Source: Klebsiella spallanzanii
GTDB lineage: Bacteria; Pseudomonadota; Gammaproteobacteria; Enterobacterales; Enterobacteriaceae
Assembly: GCF_902158555.1 (NCBI RefSeq)
Contig: NZ_CABGGS010000034.1
Coordinates: 186,001-250,000 of the forward strand
Reading direction: 5' to 3'
DNA: 64,000 nt
Below the pieces are notes generated by a model that was not told the origin of the DNA, ran no database searches, and saw only the letters and a program-made list of their open reading frames with translations. How positions within the stretch are numbered: position 1 is the first letter of the stretch; every line of letters starts with the position of its first letter. This document shows, piece by piece, positions 1 to 10,168 of this stretch. Position numbers and translations under genes: made by a program.

Positions 1-23
1 GAAGCAGGCGAGGGATACAGGGC

Positions 24-58
24 GGAAGAAACCCCGGCGGGCGTGAAGCCTGCCGGGG
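24..58 (-). terminator. Rho-independent terminator after katG
   Basis: On the minus strand an 11-bp GC-rich stem (arms 48-58 and 32-42, one G-T pair, 5-nt loop) is followed by TTTCTT. It starts 7 nt past the katG stop codon, as expected for an intrinsic terminator. Confidence 0.8.
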
Positions 59-64
59 AAGGGA

Positions 65-2287
<2,223 letters not shown>

Positions 2288-2507
2288 CTACCAATAAGCG
2301 ATATTTGAATGAGTCTACGGATTTAATAGCTATTTCCGTTCAATCACTACTATAAAAACCGTGCAATTATTGTTGTTAAACGGTTGGTTATCAAAACCAC
2401 CGTAATAACCATAGTCGTAACAAAGGGGTAAAGGAAACGTTAAAGTGCTTTCGTCATCACCGAATGCTAATTGTTTGAGTTATGACAATTTTAGTGCGTA
2501 TAACCGC

Positions 2508-3440
2508 TTAGCGCTGCCAGTATAAAGGCGTACCAAAAGCGTCGATAAAATAGTCAATCACCGCGCGTACGTTTAGTGAGGGATGCCGGGCATGAGGGTA
2601 AATGGCGGAAACCGGGGAAGGTACGCTGCTGATAGCGGCGGTATAATTGGTCATCAGCTTAATAAGTCTTCCCTCGCCAATTGCTTCGTTCACCATCCAA
2701 TCAGGAAATAGCACTACGCCCATACCTCCGAGCGCAGAGGTCAATAACGCATCGGCATTGTTTGAGGCCAGCTGCGGCGTCTGCGGATAGTGCATCCATT
2801 CTCCATCCGCAAGGCGGAACAGCCAGCGGTTAGGTCCGTTTGAACCACTGTAAACCAGCGTACTGTGCTGACGAAGATCTTCTGGGTTCTTCGGGATGCC
2901 GCGCCGTTGTAGATATTCCGGAGCTGCAACCAGGTAGTGGTGCTGCATACCGAGCACTCTGGCATGAAAGCTGGAGTCCGGGAGACTGCCGATACGAAAA
3001 ATAACGTCGGTCGCTTCACGGTGCGGATCGATAAAATCATCGGTCAGCGCCAGCTCAATTTGCATCTGCGGATAACGTTCCTTCAGGTCCGGGAGCCACG
3101 GTGCGATATGGCGCTGACCGAAATAGACCGGGGCGTTTATGCGTACCAGACCACCCGGCTGAAGCGTCCGCTCCTGAAGGTCACGTCTGGCGGCGCTAAA
3201 CTGTTCGCTGATGCTTCTGGCATGGGCGGCGAACAGACGCCCGGCTTCGGTTGGCACCACTGAGCGGGTGTTGCGATAAAACAGCTGTTGGCCGAGGGAG
3301 TCCTCAAGCTGATGGATGACCCGCGATACCATGGAAGGGGAAACGCCTTCCCGCCGCGCGACTACTGAAAAACTCTGGCTGTCGTAAACAGCGATAAAAA
3401 GCTGCAACGCCCGAAAATTCACATTGTCTGCATCGCTCAT
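2508..3440 (-). CDS. LysR-family transcriptional regulator
   Basis: DNA-binding regulator of 310 residues, the usual LysR length. The N-terminal winged helix-turn-helix spans about residues 8-66 (FSVVARREGVSPSMVSRVIHQLE), followed by a linker helix and a LysR-type effector-binding domain. The sequence resembles the large AaeR/DmlR-type subgroup, but I cannot name an effector. It is divergent from the two YdcZ-type membrane genes across about 100 nt, the classic layout in which a LysR protein controls its neighbour, so those genes are its most likely targets. This assignment of targets is inference from position only. Confidence 0.9.
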   Translation of the reverse strand: MSDADNVNFRALQLFIAVYDSQSFSVVARREGVSPSMVSRVIHQLEDSLGQQLFYRNTRSVVPTEAGRLFAAHARSISEQFSAARRDLQERTLQPGGLVRINAPVYFGQRHIAPWLPDLKERYPQMQIELALTDDFIDPHREATDVIFRIGSLPDSSFHARVLGMQHHYLVAAPEYLQRRGIPKNPEDLRQHSTLVYSGSNGPNRWLFRLADGEWMHYPQTPQLASNNADALLTSALGGMGVVLFPDWMVNEAIGEGRLIKLMTNYTAAISSVPSPVSAIYPHARHPSLNVRAVIDYFIDAFGTPLYWQR

Positions 3441-3539
3441 TAATGCAATATCCGCAAAAGTGTTTCCTTGATTGTATCGTTTTTTACATTACTCCGCTGC
3501 TTTATGCTCTGCCGCCTGATCAATAAGCGAGTAGCAACG

Positions 3540-3974
3540 ATGCAGTTAGTACTGATTTTTTTGGTGATTGCCGGCGGTATGGGATTATCCGTTGAAGCCG
3601 GTCTTTTAGGGCCGCTGGCCGGGCAGGTAGGGGATTTATGGGCCACATTCAGTATTTTTAGCGTTGGAACCGCGCTGACGTTTCTACTGATGCTGCTGTT
3701 TGGCCCACGACAAAGCCCTTCATTTTTCTCCTTGCCGGGCTGGCAGCTCACCGGGGGCATTCTGGGACCGATTTACGTCGTCATCTTAACCGTTGCCGTG
3801 CCGGTTATCGGTATCGCCATGACCATGATCGGCATTCTTGCCGGTCAGGTATGCAAAAGCCTGCTGATCGACCATTACGGATTATTCGGTTCGCCAAAAC
3901 GTAAAATTGATGGTCGGCGGCTTCTCGCTCTGCTGTTTATCGTTTTCGCCCTGATTTTAATCGCCACAAGCTGA
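3540..3974 (+). CDS. Small DMT-superfamily membrane protein, YdcZ family (first of pair)
   Basis: Integral membrane protein of 144 residues with about five hydrophobic helices, of the YdcZ/DUF606 branch of the drug/metabolite transporter superfamily. I use the ATG at 3540 (MQLVLIFLVIAGG) because family members begin there; an upstream in-frame start at 3468 would add a non-conserved leader that overlaps the LysR promoter region. It is followed after 9 nt by a second, related gene of 153 residues. Such tandem half-size transporters often work as paired subunits, but substrate and direction cannot be read from the sequence. Confidence 0.8.
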   Translation: MQLVLIFLVIAGGMGLSVEAGLLGPLAGQVGDLWATFSIFSVGTALTFLLMLLFGPRQSPSFFSLPGWQLTGGILGPIYVVILTVAVPVIGIAMTMIGILAGQVCKSLLIDHYGLFGSPKRKIDGRRLLALLFIVFALILIATS

Positions 3975-3983
3975 GGATATGTC

Positions 3984-4445
3984 ATGAGTAGCATAATGAT
4001 TTTGCTGGCGCTGGTTGGCGGCGCAATGTTGAGCATGCAGGCAGCGATCAATGGCCGTTTAGGTAGCCAGGTTGGCGTATTCCGTAGTGCGTTTCTCACT
4101 TTCGCGGTAGGTGGAGTGATTACGGCGCTGCTGATTTTTTACTTTGAACCCCGCCAGGTGGTTACGCTACTGGATGTACCTAAATGGCAGCTATTAGGCG
4201 CGTTTTGCGGCGTGCCCTATATTGTGATTATGGTGCTGGCGGTACAGCGTATTGGTACCGCAACGGCTACGGTGGCAGTGATTTTTGGCCAACTGACCAT
4301 GAGCCTGCTGATTGATAACTTCGGCTGGCTGGGAAATGACGCCATCGCCTTTTCACCTGGACGGCTGGGGGCGATTATCTGCCTGGGGCTGGCGCTTTTC
4401 TTTATCTATCGTTCCAGTGCGGCGGAAAAAGACAAAAGCAGTTGA
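3984..4445 (+). CDS. Small DMT-superfamily membrane protein, YdcZ family (second of pair)
   Basis: Paralogue of the preceding gene: 153 residues, about five membrane helices, and the same N-terminal pattern (LALVGGAMLSMQAAINGRLG). A GAGG ribosome binding site overlaps the stop of the upstream gene, so the two are translated from one message. The conserved small residues in helix 1 and the alternating hydrophobic and glycine-rich helices fit a half-size transporter that needs a partner. The divergent LysR gene is the likely regulator. Substrate unknown. Confidence 0.82.
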   Translation: MSSIMILLALVGGAMLSMQAAINGRLGSQVGVFRSAFLTFAVGGVITALLIFYFEPRQVVTLLDVPKWQLLGAFCGVPYIVIMVLAVQRIGTATATVAVIFGQLTMSLLIDNFGWLGNDAIAFSPGRLGAIICLGLALFFIYRSSAAEKDKSS

Positions 4446-4603
4446 AAGATGGTGCCCACCTGTTCAGGTGAGTTGCCGTTTGCCGCCGAACGCGACCATA
4501 CTGTTCAGCACCATGTTACTGGCGCTTAAGACAGGTTACTGTCGGGGAGCATGGTGTTAGCCGCCGCGCGCCTGGGCATCACTTCATTCACTGGAGATAC
4601 GCT

Positions 4604-5236
4604 ATGCCTGAATTTTCGTCGCTGCTAACCTTTGCTCTTGTCGCCCTTGGTCTGGTGCTGACGCCTGGCCCGAATATGATCTATCTGATTTCACGCTCGA
4701 TTTGCCAGGGGAGAAGGGCCGGGTTGGTTTCCCTGGGCGGCGTGGCGCTGGGTTTTGTGTTTTATATGCTGTGCGCCGCCTTCGGTATTACCGCGCTGAT
4801 CTTCGCCGTTCCCTATGCGTATGACATTTTACGTATCAGCGGCGTTGCATATTTGCTCTATCTGGCCTGGCAGGCGGTGAAGCCCGGAGGCCGTTCGGTC
4901 TTTGCGGTGCGCGATTTGCCCGCAGATAGCGGCCGCAAACTGTTCTTGATGGGCTTTGTGACTAATCTGGCGAATCCAAAAATCGCCATTATGTATCTCT
5001 CTTTATTGCCGCAGTTTATTACTCCGGGACACGGCAGCATCCTCTCTCAGTCGCTGATACTGGGGTTTACCCAGGCGATAATTAGCGTGGCGGTCAATGC
5101 GCTGATTGTAGTGATGGCCGGACAGGTTTCGTTGTTTCTTGCCGGACGCCCTTTATGGCAGCAGTTTCAGCGCTGGTTGATGGCGACGGTACTGGCGGGG
5201 ATGGCGGTTAAAATCGCCTTTGAGGCCCGTAGATAG
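4604..5236 (+). CDS. LysE/RhtB-family amino-acid exporter
   Basis: Inner-membrane exporter of 210 residues with about six membrane helices. The family signature GLVLTPGPNMIYLISRS is at residues 16-32 and the conserved G-F-V-T-N-L-A-N-P-K segment is near residue 120. Members export amino acids such as homoserine, threonine or lysine, or related metabolites; the substrate here cannot be deduced. The ATG has GGAG 8 nt upstream. It follows the YdcZ pair after a 158-nt gap and may or may not be cotranscribed with it. Confidence 0.9.
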   Translation: MPEFSSLLTFALVALGLVLTPGPNMIYLISRSICQGRRAGLVSLGGVALGFVFYMLCAAFGITALIFAVPYAYDILRISGVAYLLYLAWQAVKPGGRSVFAVRDLPADSGRKLFLMGFVTNLANPKIAIMYLSLLPQFITPGHGSILSQSLILGFTQAIISVAVNALIVVMAGQVSLFLAGRPLWQQFQRWLMATVLAGMAVKIAFEARR

Positions 5237-5306
5237 CAGATGGTCCTCTCTGTATATCGGTTAATCGGTATTGACTTCTGTTGCGTTGCCAATAGAGGTC
5301 TTTTTC

Positions 5307-5319
5307 GTGACGTTGTCAC
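5307..5319. repeat. 13-bp palindromic element, copy 1
   Basis: GTGACGTTGTCAC: two 5-bp arms around GTT. The identical 13-mer (or its exact complement) recurs at 12896-12908 and 19495-19507, each time between genes. Here it lies between the LysE-family gene and the PBP2-type gene, and the palindrome extends by one base pair on each side. Function unknown; it could be a regulator binding site. Confidence 0.6.
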
Positions 5320-5451
5320 GTATTTTCTCACATACTGATACATTTCTGCCAGAACATTAGCAACCTTTCGGTAGGGCTCCCGCGTTGATAACGCTATTCT
5401 TCCACGCTTTTCCCTTTTCAGGCCCTTTGTAATCCAGGTAAATGACCGCTA

Positions 5452-7371
5452 ATGTCCCTAATGAGAGATGAAATTCGCGACCACTCAGCGGAAGAGATGC
5501 TATTTATTCGCCGTGCTGTCATTGCTTTTCTACTGGTGGTGGTCTGCTTTGCCATCCTGATTATTAACCTCTACCGCCTGCAGGTCGATCAGCACGACTT
5601 CTATCAAACCCGCTCAAATCAGAACGACATCAAAATGCTGCCCATCGCGCCGAGCCGGGGGCTGATTTTCGACCGCAACGGCATTCCGCTGGTGCAAAAC
5701 ATCACCCTGTACCGTTTGCAGGTGATCCCGAGCAAAATCGCTGATATGACGGCGCTGCTGCAGCAGTTGACGCCGATTGTCGATCTCACCCCGGAAGATA
5801 TCGCCGGTTTTCGCGACGATATGCATCACAACAGCCGCTATAAAGAGGTGACCTTAAAATCGGATCTCAGCGACGTGGAAGTGGCGCGCTTTGCGGTCAA
5901 TGAGTTTCATTTCCCCGGCGTTACCGTTGAGAGCTATCAGCAGCGCGATTACCCCTACGGCGCAGAGCTGGCGCATGTGGTCGGCTATGTGTCGAAAATC
6001 AACGACAGCGATCTGCAAAAGCTGGCGAAAGCGGGTGAAGAAGAGAACTACGCCGCCGACCATAATATCGGTAAGCAGGGCATTGAAGGCTATTACGAGA
6101 AAGCGCTGCACGGCACTACGGGTTATCAGGAAGTTGAGGTGGATAACCATGGCCGGGTGGTGCGCTTGCTAAAAGAGGTGCCGCCGGTTGCCGGGAAGAA
6201 TATCTACCTGACGCTGGACCTGCACCTGCAGCAGTATATCGAGTCGGTGCTGAAGGGGCAGCGTGCGGCGGTCGTTGCGGTCGATCCGCGTGATGGCGGG
6301 GTACTGGCGATGGTCTCCAGCCCGAGCTATGACCCAAACCCATTTGTCAGAGGTATTGGCTATCAGGCCTACCGTTCACTGCTCGATAACCCGGATCGGC
6401 CGCTGATTAACCGGGTCACCCAGGGGCTGTATCCGCCGGCCTCCACGGTTAAACCCTATATGGCGCTGTCGGCGCTGTCGGCTGGGGTCATCACCCCAAC
6501 AACTTCTTTCTTCGGCGCGTCGACCTGGACGCTGCCGGGAACCCAGCGCCGTTATCGCGACTGGCTAAAGAGCGGTCACGGTATGCTGAATGTGACAAAA
6601 GCGATTGAAGAATCGGCGGATACCTTTTTCTATCAGGTAGCGTTCGAAATGGGCATCGACCGTATCCATGAGTGGTTAAGCAAATTTGGCTATGGCCAAT
6701 CAACCGGCATCGATCTTAACGAAGAGTACGCCGGAGTGTTGCCGAGCCGGGAGTGGAAGCAGCGAGTGCATAAAAAACCGTGGTATCAGGGGGATACTAT
6801 CTCCGTCGGTATCGGCCAGGGCTACTGGATTGCCACGCCAATCCAGATGGTGAAAGCGCTGACTACGCTGATTAACAACGGTAAGGTACAAAACCCGCAT
6901 CTGCTCTATTCCATGAAGCAAGGCAACAAGGTCGAGCGCTATCAGCCGCCGCAGAATCTGCCGCAGGTTGGCGATCCGCATTCACCATACTGGAGCGTGG
7001 TGCGTAACGGCATGTATGGCATGGCGAACTTGCCAAATGGCACCGGCTATAAGCTGTTTCATACCGCACCGTATCAGATTGCGGCCAAGTCCGGGACTTC
7101 CCAGGTCTTTAGCCTGAAAGAGAACCAGACCTATAACGCCAAAATGATCCCGGTACGCCTGCGCGATCATATTTTCTATACCCTGTTTGCGCCATATCAG
7201 CATCCGAAAGTGGCGATGGCGCTGATTCTGGAAAACGGTGGCGGCGATGGCGTGGTTGCGGGGCCAACGGCACGCGCGATCCTCGACCATATTTTTGACC
7301 CGGCCAATGTGCCAGCGGCGCAAGGTGCACAATCGACCGTGCCGCAGGTAGACAGCGCCGACGCGCAATAG
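5452..7371 (+). CDS. Penicillin-binding protein 2 paralogue (class B transpeptidase)
   Basis: Peptidoglycan DD-transpeptidase anchored in the inner membrane, 639 residues, close in length and motifs to MrdA (PBP2) of the elongasome. One N-terminal membrane helix (about 22-41) is followed by the dimerisation/pedestal domain and the transpeptidase domain with S331-T-V-K334, S388-A-D390 and K546-S-G-T549. All catalytic motifs are intact. The gene lacks mrdB/rodA, rlpA and ybeB neighbours, so it is an extra copy and not the housekeeping locus; Salmonella carries an alternative PBP2 of this kind. The start is either ATG 5452 or ATG 5461, neither with a strong ribosome binding site. Confidence 0.88.
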   Translation: MSLMRDEIRDHSAEEMLFIRRAVIAFLLVVVCFAILIINLYRLQVDQHDFYQTRSNQNDIKMLPIAPSRGLIFDRNGIPLVQNITLYRLQVIPSKIADMTALLQQLTPIVDLTPEDIAGFRDDMHHNSRYKEVTLKSDLSDVEVARFAVNEFHFPGVTVESYQQRDYPYGAELAHVVGYVSKINDSDLQKLAKAGEEENYAADHNIGKQGIEGYYEKALHGTTGYQEVEVDNHGRVVRLLKEVPPVAGKNIYLTLDLHLQQYIESVLKGQRAAVVAVDPRDGGVLAMVSSPSYDPNPFVRGIGYQAYRSLLDNPDRPLINRVTQGLYPPASTVKPYMALSALSAGVITPTTSFFGASTWTLPGTQRRYRDWLKSGHGMLNVTKAIEESADTFFYQVAFEMGIDRIHEWLSKFGYGQSTGIDLNEEYAGVLPSREWKQRVHKKPWYQGDTISVGIGQGYWIATPIQMVKALTTLINNGKVQNPHLLYSMKQGNKVERYQPPQNLPQVGDPHSPYWSVVRNGMYGMANLPNGTGYKLFHTAPYQIAAKSGTSQVFSLKENQTYNAKMIPVRLRDHIFYTLFAPYQHPKVAMALILENGGGDGVVAGPTARAILDHIFDPANVPAAQGAQSTVPQVDSADAQ

Positions 7372-7392
7372 GGCATTATTCACTCAAAGCAT

Positions 7393-7433
7393 AAGCGTTA
7401 ACGGATTGGTTATTTGCCGCCGTTAGCGCTTTT
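7393..7433 (+). terminator. Probable intrinsic terminator after the PBP2-type gene
   Basis: A 12-bp stem with one mismatch (7393-7404 with 7420-7431, 15-nt loop) runs into TTTT. It lies 22 nt past the stop codon. Confidence 0.55.
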
Positions 7434-7475
7434 GCTCATAGTAGAGTTCTGTGTTGTTGTGAAAAAGGCGTTCTG

Positions 7476-8213
7476 ATGTCGTTAAGCCGAAATACGCTAC
7501 TTCTTATCCAGACCGGCACGCCGCCGGTCGAAATCGCCTCTGACCATGGCGATCTGCCGATCTGGTTTGGCAATTTACTCGCGCCGTGGCGCAATAAAAT
7601 CCGCGTGGCGCGGGTATTTGCCGGGGAACCGCTTCCCGCGCCAGATAGCGATACCATCGCAGTGATTACCGGTTCATGGGATATGGTGACTGAGCGCCTG
7701 GCGTGGAGCGAAATGACCGCCAGGTGGATCCGCGACGCGATGGCTATTGAGATGCCGCTGTTTGGCGTTTGCTATGGGCATCAGCTTATGGCGCATGCCC
7801 TCGGTGGTGAGGTGGATTACCATCCTGCAGGGCGCGAAGCCGGAAGCAAAACCGTTACTCTCTCTGCGAATGGATTAACTGACGGGCTGCTGGCTGACCA
7901 TCCGGCCCCCTTCAGCGCACATCTTACGCATATGCAAACCGTAAGCCGGTTGCCGCAAGGGGCTACGGTGCTGGCTTCGTCGCAGCACGACCCGCACCAG
8001 ATTGTTCGCTATGGCGAGCATGCTATCTCCACGCAGTTCCACCCGGAAATCACTCCGGAAATTGCCCGCTCGCTGATTGCGTATCGTCAGGCGGTTCTGC
8101 GTAATGAGGGCGTTGACCCGGACAAACTGAGCCGTGAAGTCGAAGAGAGTCCTGTGGCATCGGCGATTTTGACTCGTTTTGTGGCTAACTATTTGCCGCC
8201 GGATAACGTCTGA
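7476..8213 (+). CDS. Class I glutamine amidotransferase-like protein
   Basis: Cytoplasmic 245-residue protein with the triad-type amidotransferase fold. The nucleophile Cys99 sits in FGVCYGHQL, and His189 and Glu191 are in TQFHPEIT. There is no fused synthetase domain, as in stand-alone GuaA-like proteins of enteric bacteria (YfeJ type). What it deamidates is unknown. It follows the PBP2 paralogue after a probable terminator, so a functional link to cell-wall synthesis is not supported by more than proximity. AAGG lies 8 nt before the ATG. Confidence 0.88.
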   Translation: MSLSRNTLLLIQTGTPPVEIASDHGDLPIWFGNLLAPWRNKIRVARVFAGEPLPAPDSDTIAVITGSWDMVTERLAWSEMTARWIRDAMAIEMPLFGVCYGHQLMAHALGGEVDYHPAGREAGSKTVTLSANGLTDGLLADHPAPFSAHLTHMQTVSRLPQGATVLASSQHDPHQIVRYGEHAISTQFHPEITPEIARSLIAYRQAVLRNEGVDPDKLSREVEESPVASAILTRFVANYLPPDNV

Positions 8214-8221
8214 TTTTTCCG

Positions 8222-8271
8222 TTTTGTATCACCGTGTATCTGAGTTCAATGACGATACACGGTGCGACAAA
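8222..8271. promoter_or_regulatory. Long inverted repeat upstream of the exported hydrolase
   Basis: CACCGTGTATC (8230-8240) and its exact complement GATACACGGTG (8254-8264) are separated by 13 nt. The pairing extends outward to TTTTGT and ACAAAA with a small bulge. There is no T-run after it in either direction. It could be a processed hairpin at the end of the amidotransferase message or an operator for the hydrolase 80 nt downstream. Confidence 0.45.
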
Positions 8272-8352
8272 ATCCCCCCTCTGCGCGCACAGTGCAGATA
8301 CATCGCGGTGTTGTGATAGGCCTGTCATCCAAACCATGAAGAGGCAACCATC

Positions 8353-9345
8353 ATGAACACCACTTTTTTATCCCGTAAATATGCCGCCCTGGCGCTAATC
8401 TGCTCCTCACTGGTTTCTGCCAGCGTCTGCGCGGCGGAGGACAGCGCCGCCTTTAACGCTCTGCATCATATACAGGCGGGCGATCTCAATATTGGCTATG
8501 TGGATATCGGCCCCCGCGACGGGCAAGCGGTGATCCTGCTACACGGCTGGCCTTATGATATTCAGAGCTACGCCGCCGTCGCCCCAGCGCTGGCGCAGAA
8601 GGGCTACCGGGTTGTCGTGCCGTATCTGCGCGGTTACGGCACCACGCGCTTTATTTCAGCGAAAACGCCGCGCAACGGTCAGCCTTCAGCGATGGCGAAA
8701 GATATCGTCAATCTGATGGATGCCTTGCATATCAAACAGGCTGATTTTGCCGGTTTTGACTGGGGCGCGCGCACGGCGGATATCGTGGCGGCGCTGTGGC
8801 CTGAGCGGGTGAAATCGCTGGTTTCGGTGAGCGGGTATCTGATTAGCAGCCAGCAAATTGGCGAAAAACCGCTGCCGCCGCAGGCCGAGCTGTCGTGGTG
8901 GTATCAGTTCTATTTTGCCACCCCGCGCGGTGAAGCGGGTTATCGGCAGAACACTCACGATTTTGCGAAGTTTATCTGGCATCAGGCTTCACCGGGCTGG
9001 CAGTTTAGCGATACGCAGTTTGCACAGAGCGCGCAGGCGTTGGATAACCCCGATCACGTGGCGGTGACCATTAGCAACTACCGCTGGCGCTTAGGACTGG
9101 AGAAAGGCGAAGCGAAATACGCAAACTACGAGCAGAAACTGGCGGCTCTGCCGACTATTGGCGTTCCGACCATCACCATCGAAGGTGATAACAACGGCGC
9201 GCCGCACCCGGCACCTGAAAGCTATCGCGCTAAATTTACTGGCAAATACGAGCATCGCGAATTCAAAGGCAATATCGGCCATAACCCGCCGCAGGAAGCC
9301 CCGCAGGCGTTCGTGCAGGCAGTTGTCGATGCCGATCATCTGTAA
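8353..9345 (+). CDS. Exported alpha/beta hydrolase, epoxide hydrolase/dehalogenase-like
   Basis: 330 residues with a clear signal peptide (basic start, hydrophobic core about 10-22, cleavage near Ala27-Ala28), hence periplasmic. The fold markers are HGWP (64-67, oxyanion hole) and GFDWGAR with Asp136 as nucleophile; an Asp nucleophile points to the epoxide hydrolase/haloalkane dehalogenase branch and not to Ser esterases. The catalytic His is probably in GNIGHNPP near residue 311. Substrate unknown. GAGG lies 8 nt before the ATG. It stands between two unrelated units, so it is probably expressed alone. Confidence 0.87.
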   Translation: MNTTFLSRKYAALALICSSLVSASVCAAEDSAAFNALHHIQAGDLNIGYVDIGPRDGQAVILLHGWPYDIQSYAAVAPALAQKGYRVVVPYLRGYGTTRFISAKTPRNGQPSAMAKDIVNLMDALHIKQADFAGFDWGARTADIVAALWPERVKSLVSVSGYLISSQQIGEKPLPPQAELSWWYQFYFATPRGEAGYRQNTHDFAKFIWHQASPGWQFSDTQFAQSAQALDNPDHVAVTISNYRWRLGLEKGEAKYANYEQKLAALPTIGVPTITIEGDNNGAPHPAPESYRAKFTGKYEHREFKGNIGHNPPQEAPQAFVQAVVDADHL

Positions 9346-9427
9346 CTGCTGCGCCGGGGTGTGAAGTTGCGCTTCCGGCGATAGCGCATATTCTCTTTGA
9401 GTGGCAATTCTCTTACCGGAGCCTGCT

Positions 9428-10168
9428 TTGGAACGTATTGATCATATTCTGGTTGTTGATGATGACCGCGATATTCGTGAGCTGGTCACCGGTTATCTGG
9501 AAAAGTCGGGGTATCGCGCGACGGGCGCCGCCAACGGCAAGGCGATGTGGGCGGTGCTCAACGCGCATCAAGTGGATCTGATTATTCTGGATCTGATGCT
9601 GCCCGGCGACGACGGTTTACTTCTCTGTCGCCAGCTACGCAGCAACGGTCAGCAGGATATTCCGGTTCTGATGTTGACCGCGCGCACCGACGACAGCGAC
9701 CGAATTCTGGGGCTTGAAATGGGTGCCGATGACTATCTGGTGAAGCCCTTTGTCGCCCGCGAACTGCTGGCGCGCATCAAGGCCATTCTGCGCCGTACCC
9801 GGGCGCTGCCGCCAAATTTGCAGATTACCGAAGCCGGACGACTCATCGCCTTTGGCGACTGGCTGCTGGATACCTCGGCAAGGCATCTGCTTGATGACAG
9901 CGGAACCATCGTTGCGCTAAGCGGTGCGGAATATCGGCTGCTGCGGGTTTTCCTCGATCACCCGCAGCGGGTACTGAATCGCGATCAGCTGCTGAATTTG
10001 ACGCAGGGAAGGGATGCCGAACTGTTCGAGCGCTCCATTGACCTGCTGGTGAGCCGTTTACGTCAGCGCCTGCGCGAAGATGCCCGCGAACCGGCCTATA
10101 TCAAAACCGTCCGTAGCGAAGGCTATGTGCTCTCGGTTCCGGTGTCGATTCGCGAGGCCCGCGAATGA
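9428..10168 (+). CDS. OmpR-family response regulator
   Basis: 246-residue response regulator. The receiver domain (about 5-120) has the acidic pair Asp11/Asp12, phospho-acceptor Asp55 (LIILDLMLPG) and Lys in DDYLVKPF. A winged-helix trans_reg_C domain covers about 145-240. I choose the TTG at 9428 because GGAG lies 5 nt before it and the protein then starts like OmpR (MERIDHILVVDDD); a GTG at 9401 would add nine residues. The sensor gene overlaps its stop by ATGA, so the two form one translational unit. Confidence 0.9.
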   Translation: MERIDHILVVDDDRDIRELVTGYLEKSGYRATGAANGKAMWAVLNAHQVDLIILDLMLPGDDGLLLCRQLRSNGQQDIPVLMLTARTDDSDRILGLEMGADDYLVKPFVARELLARIKAILRRTRALPPNLQITEAGRLIAFGDWLLDTSARHLLDDSGTIVALSGAEYRLLRVFLDHPQRVLNRDQLLNLTQGRDAELFERSIDLLVSRLRQRLREDAREPAYIKTVRSEGYVLSVPVSIREARE

